From JAAYJS01 sp964346185 (lineage in GTDB: Bacteria > Bacillota > Clostridia > Eubacteriales > Eubacteriaceae), in the NCBI GenBank assembly GCA_964346185.1, contig CAYFTR010000001.1, positions 62,001 through 126,000 on the forward strand: DNA of 64,000 bases, given 5' to 3'. The stretch's first letter is position 1, and every line of letters begins with the position of its first letter. Below, piece by piece: positions 17,992 through 26,349 of this stretch. The notes beneath the pieces were generated by a model. It was not told the DNA's origin and did not search any database. It worked only from the letters and a program-made list of their open reading frames with translations. The translations under genes were made by a program, and so were the position numbers.

Positions 17992-18020
17992 ATTATAATC
18001 TTGTTAGTCTCTTCTGTCAA
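17992..18020 (-). promoter_or_regulatory. Consensus promoter for feoABC
   Basis: Minus strand: TTGACA (18015-18020), 17-bp spacer, TATAAT (17992-17997), a perfect sigma-70 consensus, about 48 bp upstream of the feoA start. I saw no convincing Fur or DtxR box overlapping it. Confidence 0.85.
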
Positions 18021-18070
18021 TCTTTACAATTAAAAGGTTCGATAACTTAAACACTATTAATTTTCTCCAA

Positions 18071-18105
18071 TAAAAAAGTCGAGCCACCGGGTATGTGCTC
18101 GACTT
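18071..18105 (-). terminator. Terminator of the PNPOx-like gene
   Basis: AAGTCGAGC (18097-18105, read on minus) pairs with GCTCGACTT (18076-18084) and runs into T6 at 18072-18077, 15 bp after the stop codon. Confidence 0.85.
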
Positions 18106-18120
18106 GATACGTCTGTCATT

Positions 18121-18513
18121 TTAAAAAGTCTCAACTTCGGGTTGTGCCGTAAAGGAACAAAAGGTTGCTTTGACATTTTTTAAATAAAATACCTGTGTGT
18201 TGCCGTCATCGGCTTTATACATGGCTTGAAGCTCGGGGTAAGCATCCAACATATGTTCTCTGGCTTCGATACGATCGTCTTCCACGGCTTCCGCTTCCAG
18301 ACGCAGCCATTGTTCGCCGTCAAAGCAGGAGATTTCCACATAAGGGTTTTTTGCAATTTGTTTGGAAACCTCTTTTACTTTTCCGGTTTGAATGTATAAT
18401 TTGTCTTCAAAAAGATCGATGGTGCCGAAGGGGCGTACCCTGGGGCGGTTGCCGTCTAAAGTTGCCAAATAATAAACACGACATTTTTTGATGAACTCAT
18501 AAACACGTTTCAT
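18121..18513 (-). CDS. Pyridoxamine 5'-phosphate oxidase family flavoprotein
   Basis: 130-residue split-barrel FMN-binding protein of the small PNPOx-like class found in anaerobes. Visible features are VYYLATLDGNRPRVRPFGTIDLFEDKLYIQTG (given in part: ATLDGNRPRVRPFG, about residues 17-30), NPYVEISCFDGEQWLRLEAEA and the aromatic C terminus. Members use FMN or F420/haem; the physiological reaction is usually unknown, and true PNP oxidase activity is not expected at this length. Single gene with its own terminator; AAGGAGG lies before the ATG. Confidence 0.82.
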   Translation of the reverse strand: MKRVYEFIKKCRVYYLATLDGNRPRVRPFGTIDLFEDKLYIQTGKVKEVSKQIAKNPYVEISCFDGEQWLRLEAEAVEDDRIEAREHMLDAYPELQAMYKADDGNTQVFYLKNVKATFCSFTAQPEVETF

Positions 18514-18605
18514 GACTTTCCTCCTTTTTAATTTATAATAATAAAAAATAAATATTTTTAACGACGGTAAATCATTCCGCCATATTCCTCGATTTTTGCT
18601 GTGAA

Positions 18606-20582
18606 CTATATTTTTTCTTTGATGATCCCTTTTCGGTATCCTTCCACCAACATTTCCAAATCTTCTTTTTGCCGAGCCAGTTTTTTCCCGATGTCGGTAT
18701 CGCGAACACGGATACGTTCCACAACGGTTTCTACAACATTTTTCATAGATACCATGTCGTATTCATCGGCCAACACTCTTTCTAAAGATTCAAAGGGTTG
18801 GTGAACCATTAAGGTCAGTCCGTAGGAGTTGTAAGTAAGGGTATAGCCTGCAATACCGGTCGATTTTTGATAAGCTTTTGCAAAGCCGCCGTCAATCACC
18901 AACAGTTTGCCGCCGGCACGAATGGGGCTTTCGCCCGATTTAACTTTAACCGGTACATGCCCGTTGATGATGTGCCCCGTTTCCGGATTGATACCGAATT
19001 CCGCCAACAACATTTTTGCAAAGGTTCCGTCATCGTCCATTACTGTAAAGTAGGGCATGTGTTTTTCTTTGTGAGTTTCTTTGTTGTCAATAAAATAGCG
19101 TTCGAAGGTTGCCATTTTAGATTTACCGAACAGGGGTGAATCTCTATGGCACCATAAAAACCAAAAGAAATCGGTTTGACGCAGGTCTTTCTGATTAAAA
19201 TAGGCTTCCCTTGCCATTTGATCCATTTTATCCATTAAGCGTTTCCCGGAATAGTATTCGTCCTCCAGTTTAATAACTTTAAAGGTACCGTCTTCGGTAA
19301 TGGGCAAACCGGCATGAAACAATAAATTGTTGTTATAGACCAAATACATGGAGCCTTTGTTGAATAAAAAGCGAATATGTTTTTGCAATTTATCGCTGAC
19401 TTGAAAGGAGATAAGCAGCTTATCGATGACGTTTTGTTCCGTTTCGTTTAACTTGGACGGATCCTTCGGATCGATTGTCGGGAAGTAGGTATCATTGAGC
19501 GGATATTCAACACCTTCCACCATTACCGTTCCCCTTTCCGCATTGTAAGTCGAAAGGATAACGCGATCATCCATCATATATTCCGGATGACTTTTGATCA
19601 TTTGGTCTTCAATTTTAAATTGAATAACGGAAATTGCTTTGTGCATACGTGCCATTAAACCGTATTCGTATGCCGTCATTGTTTCGGGGTCTACTTTCGG
19701 TAAAAAAGCGGTGCAGGGATCATCGGCATAGTAATTTTCCGCCAAGCCCGCCAGGTTAATCATATTAATGCCGTAGCCGTCTTCCAACACATTAAGATTG
19801 CCGTATCTTAGGGCAATTCGAACCACGCTGCAAATACAAGCCAGGTTACCTGCGGCGGCACCCATCCATAAAATGTCATGATTCCCCCATTGTATGTCTA
19901 AAGAATGGTGGTCCATTAAGGTTTCCATGACGTGGTGAGGACCCGGACCTCTGTCAAAAATATCGCCCAATATATGTAAGTGGTCAATCACAAAGCACTT
20001 TATGACTTGTGCTATTTTAATAATAAAGGTATCGGCTCTGCCGTAAAATACCAAACTGTCTATGATGTTGTGATAGTATTCTTTTTTGTTTAAGCGTTCT
20101 TCCTCTTCTTGGATGAGCTCTTCCATGATGTAGGCAAAATCCTCCGGAAGAGCTTTTCTAACTTTAGAACGCGTGTACTTGGAAGCGGCGGCACGACAAA
20201 CAATTACCAGACGGTAAATGGTCAACTTGTACCAATTCTCCAAAAGTGTTTCGGACTTTTCTTTTTTTATCAGCTCCAGCTTTTCTTTCGGGTAATAAAT
20301 TAAGGTAACCAGCTCGTTTAATTCCGTAATGCTGACGGTATTTTCCAACTCTTCCATTACTTTACGGCGTATGGCACCGGAGGCATTTTGCATCACGTGG
20401 TGAAAGGCTTGGTCTTCACCATGAATATCCGTTAAAAAGTGCTCCGTTCCCTTCGGGAGGTTTAAAATAGCGGATAAGTTAACGATTTCACCGACCGCCT
20501 TATTGACCGTCGGAAAACTCTTTGACAACAACTCCAAATAACGAACATTCTCTGTTAATTCCTCTTTAGAATAGGTACGCAT
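18606..20582 (-). CDS. fbp: Fructose-1,6-bisphosphatase, class III
   Basis: Gluconeogenic phosphatase turning fructose-1,6-bisphosphate into fructose-6-phosphate. 658 residues, the usual class III length, found mostly in Bacillota. It belongs to the metallophosphatase superfamily: FLTDIHGEDQAFHHVM (about 47-62), GDIFDRGPGPHHVME, QWGNHDILWMGAAAGN and NGHVPVKVKSGE supply the metal ligands. In Bacillus subtilis the enzyme is activated by PEP; this is not visible here. Single gene, with AAAAGGAGAG before the ATG at 20582. Confidence 0.95.
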   Translation of the reverse strand: MRTYSKEELTENVRYLELLSKSFPTVNKAVGEIVNLSAILNLPKGTEHFLTDIHGEDQAFHHVMQNASGAIRRKVMEELENTVSITELNELVTLIYYPKEKLELIKKEKSETLLENWYKLTIYRLVIVCRAAASKYTRSKVRKALPEDFAYIMEELIQEEEERLNKKEYYHNIIDSLVFYGRADTFIIKIAQVIKCFVIDHLHILGDIFDRGPGPHHVMETLMDHHSLDIQWGNHDILWMGAAAGNLACICSVVRIALRYGNLNVLEDGYGINMINLAGLAENYYADDPCTAFLPKVDPETMTAYEYGLMARMHKAISVIQFKIEDQMIKSHPEYMMDDRVILSTYNAERGTVMVEGVEYPLNDTYFPTIDPKDPSKLNETEQNVIDKLLISFQVSDKLQKHIRFLFNKGSMYLVYNNNLLFHAGLPITEDGTFKVIKLEDEYYSGKRLMDKMDQMAREAYFNQKDLRQTDFFWFLWCHRDSPLFGKSKMATFERYFIDNKETHKEKHMPYFTVMDDDGTFAKMLLAEFGINPETGHIINGHVPVKVKSGESPIRAGGKLLVIDGGFAKAYQKSTGIAGYTLTYNSYGLTLMVHQPFESLERVLADEYDMVSMKNVVETVVERIRVRDTDIGKKLARQKEDLEMLVEGYRKGIIKEKI

Positions 20583-20824
20583 GCTACTCTCCTTTTAAGT
20601 TGTAAAGTCCAAATATGTCACCTTTTGCCAAGTATCGATTATACTTGCTGTGCAGGTGTATCTGTTGACATCTCTATTATCCATATCGTGTCTTAATTGT
20701 ATTATACCTTTACATCTTTAATTGTTCAATGCGGCGAATCATTTATAAAGATAGTTTCACGACTGTGGAAGCCTTTTTATTGCTATATAAATGTGTTAAA
20801 ATACTTGAAGGATAAAGGAGTATT

Positions 20825-21460
20825 ATGAATAAAGAATTTATTGAAGCAATTACCAATATCGATGAAAAAAAATCAAAAGCAATTTATCATCGCATGATAC
20901 ACGAGGGGCTTGATCCCAATATCATTACCAATGACATGAATATTGCCTTACAACAAGTTGCCCGATTATACGAGGAAGGCCAGTATTATATTGCCGACCT
21001 TATTATCGCCGGGGATCTGATTACCACCCTAATGCAACAAATGCAGAGGGATTACGAAATGTTTATCCTGACAACCGGAAACAAAAAAATTGTAGTCGGT
21101 ACGGTTTATGACGATATTCACGAGGTGGGTAAAAATATTTTTATCAGCATGTTACGGTCGGAAGGCTTGAATGTGGTGGATATCGGTGCGGATGTCTCTA
21201 AAAAACGATTTATTCAAGCCATTCGCAAACATAAGCCAGCTATTTTAGGCATCAGCGGTATTTTAACTTCGGTCATCGATAATATAAAAGAAGTCATCGA
21301 CGCTATCGAAGCGGAAGGCTTAAGGGATAACTTGAAAATTATTCTCGGCGGTAATATCGCCGACGAAAATTACTGCCGTTATGTCAAGGCGGACGGCTAT
21401 TCCAAGGACGCCATTGAAGGTGTTAAAATTTGTGTAAACTGGTTGAAAGAGAGCCGTTAA
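20825..21460 (+). CDS. Corrinoid (B12-binding) methyltransferase-type protein
   Basis: 211 residues with the two-part layout of MtaC/MtbC-type corrinoid proteins: a helical cap domain (about 1-85) and a Rossmann B12-binding domain (about 88-210). The base-off motif is DDIHEVGKN with H99 as predicted cobalt ligand, followed by GISGILTSVI and KIILGGNI for the lower face. It ends immediately before the GntR-type regulator gene (0-bp gap). No methyltransferase gene is next to it, so it may serve as a partner to a distant enzyme or as a B12/light/methyl sensor with the regulator. AAAGGAG precedes the ATG. Confidence 0.88.
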   Translation: MNKEFIEAITNIDEKKSKAIYHRMIHEGLDPNIITNDMNIALQQVARLYEEGQYYIADLIIAGDLITTLMQQMQRDYEMFILTTGNKKIVVGTVYDDIHEVGKNIFISMLRSEGLNVVDIGADVSKKRFIQAIRKHKPAILGISGILTSVIDNIKEVIDAIEAEGLRDNLKIILGGNIADENYCRYVKADGYSKDAIEGVKICVNWLKESR

Positions 21461-22171
21461 ATGCGTAAAGTCCTATATTTGGATATCGTTAACGATATTC
21501 AAGCACAAATAGAACATGGCGAATTAAAACCCGGCGATGTCCTTCCGCCGGAACACGAATTGTCCGAATACTACGGCGTATCCCGCACCACTTTAAGAAA
21601 AAGTTTGGCATTGCTTGTCAATCGTAATTTTATTTATTCGATTCCCGGTAAAGGTAATTACGTATCCGAACCGAAGATATCCGCCTATCAATTTTATTTT
21701 GACGAAATTGACAGCCTTAAAGGCGAAGTCGACGAAGTCCGTCTTTTAAGCGTAAAGGGTATCCGCCCCGGACACAAATTGATGCGTGCTTTAAATGTTC
21801 ACACCGGTGACAAAGTTTTAAAAGTAGAAAAACAAGTGATTATCGGCGGTCGCCCGGCGGAGTATATGATTGTTTACCTCCCCTATGTTAAAGGAGATCC
21901 CATCATAGAAGATGTTATTCATTTTGCCAATTTTCACGGACTTTTAGAAAAGAGCCGTTTGCAATTTCAATTGGACAAAAATTTTACCTTGGAGGTCATT
22001 CGCCCCAATTACCATATGCGTCGTCAATTACAATGCGACCCCGAAGAAGGCGTTATCTTTATTCATCAAACCATTGTATCCGTCGACAGTAAACAACCCA
22101 TCTCCTATAACGAGTATTATATTAAATCCGATTATTTTGTATTGGATGCAAAAACATTACAAACAAAATAG
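21461..22171 (+). CDS. GntR-family transcriptional regulator with UTRA domain
   Basis: 236 residues. N-terminal winged helix (about 1-70) with LSEYYGVSRTTLRKSLALL as recognition region and the wing IPGKGNYV, then an HutC-type UTRA ligand-binding domain to the end. It directly follows the corrinoid protein gene, suggesting either that it regulates that gene or that both respond to the same methyl-donor compound. GntR/HutC regulators usually repress and release DNA on binding a small molecule; the ligand is unknown. It ends at a terminator. Confidence 0.9.
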   Translation: MRKVLYLDIVNDIQAQIEHGELKPGDVLPPEHELSEYYGVSRTTLRKSLALLVNRNFIYSIPGKGNYVSEPKISAYQFYFDEIDSLKGEVDEVRLLSVKGIRPGHKLMRALNVHTGDKVLKVEKQVIIGGRPAEYMIVYLPYVKGDPIIEDVIHFANFHGLLEKSRLQFQLDKNFTLEVIRPNYHMRRQLQCDPEEGVIFIHQTIVSVDSKQPISYNEYYIKSDYFVLDAKTLQTK

Positions 22172-22203
22172 CAAGGTATCATCCCATACCTTGCTTTTTT
22201 TTA
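22171..22203 (+). terminator. Terminator after the corrinoid protein-GntR pair
   Basis: GCAAGGTAT (22171-22179) pairs with ATACCTTGC (22186-22194), loop CATCCC, followed by T8. It begins right at the stop codon of the regulator. Confidence 0.9.
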
Positions 22204-22368
22204 CATTATTTTATAAGATTTTAACAGCCGACCGTTAATAAAACAATATTCGGCAATGCAGACAGGCAAAAGTTTTTCTACTCATCAACCGGACATTGCC
22301 TGCACACTTAACCGAAATAACTTTTAGTCATGTGACGCGGAGTTTTGTGCCGGTTAATCTTTTTTCTG

Positions 22369-22911
22369 TTAAAGAAATAATGCCGCATGGTCTACAAAAG
22401 CTTTAACAGCCTTTTCTAAAAACGTTTTTGTTCTTTCGACCATGTTGCCGTTCTCATCGAATAATGTATCCACTTTTGATAAATAAATTTCGGGTTGTTG
22501 CAAGGGGATCAAATCGACAAAAATAAAGTTTTGGCGAAAACCGTGGTTACCGGCCATAGCACCGAAGCCGCCGGGGGATGCACTGAATACAGCAGCCGGT
22601 TTTCCTGCCCAAGGGTTGCCTTCGGGGTCTCTGGAACCCACATCTATTACATTTTTAAGTGCCGGTGCAAAGGATCGGTTGTATTCCGGTGTGAAAAACA
22701 GGTAAGCATCGTATTTTCTGATTGCTTCTCTAAGCGTTTTGTACGCTTCCAGAGGCGTGTCGCCGTCCAAATCCGGATTCTAGAGGGGTACTTCGGAAAT
22801 ATCGATGAATTCAGCTTCAACATCCTTCGGGAATAATCCCTTTGCGACTTCCGCCACTTTTCTGTTCCAAGATTCTTTTCTTAAAGATCCTACAATCAGT
22901 CCTACTTTCAT
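22369..22911 (-). pseudogene. NADPH-dependent FMN reductase, interrupted by an in-frame TAG
   Basis: Read from ATG 22911, the 180-codon frame encodes a flavodoxin-fold NAD(P)H:FMN/quinone reductase: MKVGLIVGSLRKESWNRKV (FMN phosphate-binding SxRxxS-type loop), then EVPL, a TAG at codon 44 (22780-22782), and NPDLDGDTPLEAYKTLR. The rest is complete: FFTPEYNRSFAPALKNVID, GKPAAVFSASPGGFGA and a normal C terminus. The family usually has Tyr or Phe at the TAG position (xPLYN), so one base change (TAT/TAC to TAG) explains it. No other damage is seen. TAG is an ordinary stop elsewhere in the window. Confidence 0.8.
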
Positions 22912-23159
22912 TTTGTTCTCTTTTTATATCATTTCAGCCGAATGACAGCAAGCATTGTTTTCTATAACATGCGTTAGTATTTAACTAAACATATGCCGTT
23001 ATTAAACGACTTATAACCATAATATCATAGACAAATGTATTTCAATAATACCGCTAAGAATGAGTAAAGATAACTTCCCGATTGTCCTCTTCCATTACAT
23101 AATACTTAAAATAACGGAAATATCGGCTTATTTATACCATTGCAACAGCCGCTTTTTTA

Positions 23160-23438
23160 TTATTTTTGCCAAATATCTGCGTATTCTTTTTTCTTCTCAA
23201 ATTCTTTTTTAGCAAAGGGGCATAGCGGCACAATCTTTACTTTTTTTGCCCTTGCCTGATTAACCAATTCCAACACTAATTGAGATGCAATGCCTTGTCC
23301 GCCGTAATTACTGTTAACAACGGTGTGATCGATAATCCATAAGGTTTCCGATTCGGAATAAGTACTTTCTCCGATTTCCTTTTTGTTGTCGTAAGCTGCC
23401 GCTCTTTTATTTTGGGGTTCATACATTATACTTATCAT
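23160..23438 (-). CDS. GNAT-like (YidJ/Acetyltransf_CG type) acetyltransferase
   Basis: 92-residue minimal GNAT protein. The layout fits the small family with a Gly-rich acetyl-CoA loop: GESTYSESETLWIIDHTVV, then NYGGQGIASQLVLELVNQARA (loop and helix, about 44-64) and KIVPLCPFAKKEFEKKKEY. The PxCPFA(K/R)xxF motif with the catalytic Cys is typical of this class. GGAG lies 8 bases before the ATG at 23438. Substrate unknown. Confidence 0.82.
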   Translation of the reverse strand: MISIMYEPQNKRAAAYDNKKEIGESTYSESETLWIIDHTVVNSNYGGQGIASQLVLELVNQARAKKVKIVPLCPFAKKEFEKKKEYADIWQK

Positions 23439-23647
23439 TCATTTAACTCCTTATTTGATTCATATCAATTTACTTGTTTATAGTATTCACCTGTCAGCTT
23501 CATCTTTTCTTTATTTTTAATTTTCTTCCTGATTTTTTAAGGATCATGTCTCGCTTACCATCGATTTTAAACCAAGCTGTTTAGATTTGTTTACAATCCA
23601 ATCAGATTTTTTATATTTTTTGATATTTTTAATAATATTGCTTCTAA

Positions 23648-24915
23648 AACCACACAGCAATTGATATGTATCACCGATACAAAGAGGATATCAAATTGTT
23701 TGCGGAGATGGGGCTGAAAGCTTTTAGAACGTCCATCAATTGGACAAGGATTTTCCCGAAGGGTGACGACCCACCCCCAATGAAAAAGGGCTGCAGTTTT
23801 ACGATGACTTTTTCGATGAATTATTAAAATATAACATCGAACCGGTGGTTACACTGACTCATTTTGAAATTCCTTTAAATTTGGCGAAAAATTACGGTGG
23901 CTTTAAAAACAGAAAACTCGTGAATTACTTTGTACGATTTGCCGAAACCGTCTTTAACCGCTATAAAGATAAGGTTAAATACTGGATGACCTTTAACGAA
24001 GTCAACAACATGATGGACTACACCAACGATGTGTTTACCTGGACCAACGCGGGGTTTATCGTCGATAAGAACGACCCGAAACCCACGGAAACCATCTATA
24101 CGGCCGCCCACCATATTTTATTGGCGTCCGCTTTAGCCATCAAAAAAGGAAAGGAGATTAACCCCGATTTTAAAATCGGTGCGATGATTTCCCACATACC
24201 CATGTACCCCTACTCCTCCAACCCGAACGATGTGATGCTCGCAGAAGAAACCATGCGTATTCGGTACTTTTTCCCCGACGTTATGGCACGGGGGCATTAT
24301 CCCAACTATATTAAGAAAGAATGGCAAAAAAATAACTTTAACATTCCCATTCTCGTTAATGATGAAGACATCCTGTCTCGGGGGACGGTTGATTACATCG
24401 GTTTTTCCTACTATATGACGGCAACCGTCAGTGCTGCCCACGCAACAAAGGACGACTCGGAAAATATACACGGTAAAATTCCCAACCAAATGGAAAACCC
24501 TTATCTGAAAGCCTCCCAATGGGGCTGGACCATCGACCCTGTCGGCTTAAGATATGTGATGAACCGATTGTGGGACAGATACGAACTGTCCTTGTTTATT
24601 GTGGAAAACGGCATCGGCTTAGAGGAAACACCCGACAAAAACGGCCACATCAACGATGTCGACAGAATTAATTATCTGAAAGCCCACATTATAGAAATGA
24701 AAAAAGCCGTTCTGGACGACGGTGTTGAGCTAATCGGCTATCTCCCGTGGGGAATCATCGACCTTATTTCTTTTACCACCGGAGAAATGGCAAAAAGATA
24801 CGGCATGATCTATGTGGATTTAGACAACCGAGGCAAGGGAAGTCTAAAGCGTTCAAAGAAAGCTTCTTTTAACTGGTATCGAAACGTCATTGCATCCAAC
24901 GGCGAAGTTTTATAA
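23648..24915 (+). pseudogene. GH1 6-phospho-beta-glucosidase remnant
   Basis: The family (about 470-480 residues) hydrolyses PTS-imported phospho-beta-glucosides. Here the first ~55 residues are missing: in-frame coding starts after a TAA at 23645-23647 with HTAIDMYHRYKEDIKLFAEMG. Then one base is lost in CCACCCCC (23771-23778), since GDDP..NEKGLQFYDDFFDEL continues only in the next frame. The remainder is complete, with acid/base TFNEVNN, nucleophile IVENGIGL and the phosphate-recognition region SLKRSKKASFNWYR at the C terminus. The ATG at 23845 that opens the long frame has no ribosome site. No bgl PTS genes are adjacent. Two independent lesions indicate real decay. Confidence 0.85.
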
Positions 24916-24950
24916 ATTTGTATCGCGGTATAAGTATTTTAAACGAACTA

Positions 24951-24996
24951 AACGGCAAAGAGAGACGGTTTTAACGACGCTTTCTTGCCGTTTTTT
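24951..24996 (+). terminator. Terminator after the GH1 remnant
   Basis: AACGGCAA (24951-24958) pairs with TTGCCGTT (24985-24992), followed by T6. The loop is long and contains a weaker inner pairing. Confidence 0.7.
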
Positions 24997-25014
24997 ACAG
25001 GTCATTTAATTGCC

Positions 25015-26349
25015 TTATTTAATTTTAGTTGTTTTTAACAGACTGTAATAGATCGGTTCGATATCTTTGTTTTCTTTGATAATGCCCCCGACTCTGCAAA
25101 CATTGTCAATTTGTTCTTGTGCCGTGTCGATCCCTCCCAGATCGGGCAGCAAGATACCTTTACTTAAACCTTGCTCGGCAATCAGTCCGAATTGTTTCGG
25201 ATCCAATCCGTTAAAATCCTGTAACGGCACAACCTCTTCGATAATATCCATAACTATTTCGATGTTTGGCAGATCTTTTGCCTCCATCGGTGCGAAGCGA
25301 TTGTCATTGATGGCGGATTCGATGGTATTGCGAATAATCTCTTCTCCTAAATTATCGGTAACAGGATACAGCGTTCCCATGCAGCCCCTCAGTTCACCGT
25401 ATTCATAAAGTGTAATAAAAACACCCTTTTGACAATCCGTTAAACTTTTTCGTTCCTCCTTACTTTTATCTTTTAAAAAGTTTTTAAGCAAAACTCGCCT
25501 TCGGGCTGTGATAATGTGCTCCAAGGTTTTCCATGCCAGCTCCAGATAAATATTTTTTTTAGTATCTCTGTTTAAAGGCTTGTTCTTATTAAATATCTCC
25601 AATACACTTGAAATTGTTAACGGCTCCTCATCGACGGCATAACGATAAGTCATGCAATAGGCCTCGTTATCCTTAAACGGCAACGATGAATTTGTGTGCA
25701 TTCGTAGTCCGTCGGTTACACCCAACGCCATTAATATACCCTTTGCGGTAAAATTAAGGTCCGGGTCTTTTTCTTTGATGATATAACGAAGCAATGCTTC
25801 CGTATGGTTCACTTCCAGCAGTTTTTTAAGTTGCGGATAAGGTCGGTCGGTATATCCTTCCGCTAAAATCCATAGGGATCTGTTGGAGGATTCGATAGCT
25901 TTACGGAGGCTGGTTCCTATTGCATAATGCGTGAGGGGGTTTTCGCCCGATATTTTAATTTCAACCATTTTAAAATTCGGATAATAATTTTGAACGGTTG
26001 TCATTAAAGACGCATAAAGGGGATCCAACCGTCTGTTGATTCCATACTCCGCAACGATACGATCGTTAACGGCAATAAAATTTCGGTTATCTTCCGTTAG
26101 GTGATCACGCAGATGTTCGAGGAGTTCCAAATCGGTAGGCGCACTAAAGGTTTTACGACCGTCGCTTTCAAGGGTTTCTCCCACCGTTTTTATGCCGTAG
26201 TTTAAAGAGATACCGTCGTTAAAAATGTCACCGCCTCTGGATATCAGCACCAAGGTTTGGGGCTTATCTCGAGCTATTAATTTTGCAATGTGTCGGCTTA
26301 ATTCTATTTGTGCCGGTTGATCGGTTATCACTATTCCTTTTAAATTCAT
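25015..26349 (-). CDS. Memo-like / AMMECR1 fusion protein (AmmeMemoRadiSam proteins B and A)
   Basis: 444 residues with two domains. The N-terminal ~260 residues resemble the class III extradiol-dioxygenase/Memo fold (RGGDIFNDGISLNYG, KISGENPLTHYAIGTSLRKAI). The C-terminal ~180 residues are AMMECR1: GVFITLYEYGELRGCMGTL with the invariant LRGCxG motif, then ESAINDNRFAPM and GLSKGILLPDLG. Proteins A and B of the AmmeMemoRadiSam set are usually separate or fused, together with a radical SAM enzyme, which is not here. The biochemical reaction of the set is unknown. Its start overlaps the helicase stop by 4 bp (ATGA), so both come from one message. Confidence 0.8.
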   Translation of the reverse strand: MNLKGIVITDQPAQIELSRHIAKLIARDKPQTLVLISRGGDIFNDGISLNYGIKTVGETLESDGRKTFSAPTDLELLEHLRDHLTEDNRNFIAVNDRIVAEYGINRRLDPLYASLMTTVQNYYPNFKMVEIKISGENPLTHYAIGTSLRKAIESSNRSLWILAEGYTDRPYPQLKKLLEVNHTEALLRYIIKEKDPDLNFTAKGILMALGVTDGLRMHTNSSLPFKDNEAYCMTYRYAVDEEPLTISSVLEIFNKNKPLNRDTKKNIYLELAWKTLEHIITARRRVLLKNFLKDKSKEERKSLTDCQKGVFITLYEYGELRGCMGTLYPVTDNLGEEIIRNTIESAINDNRFAPMEAKDLPNIEIVMDIIEEVVPLQDFNGLDPKQFGLIAEQGLSKGILLPDLGGIDTAQEQIDNVCRVGGIIKENKDIEPIYYSLLKTTKIK

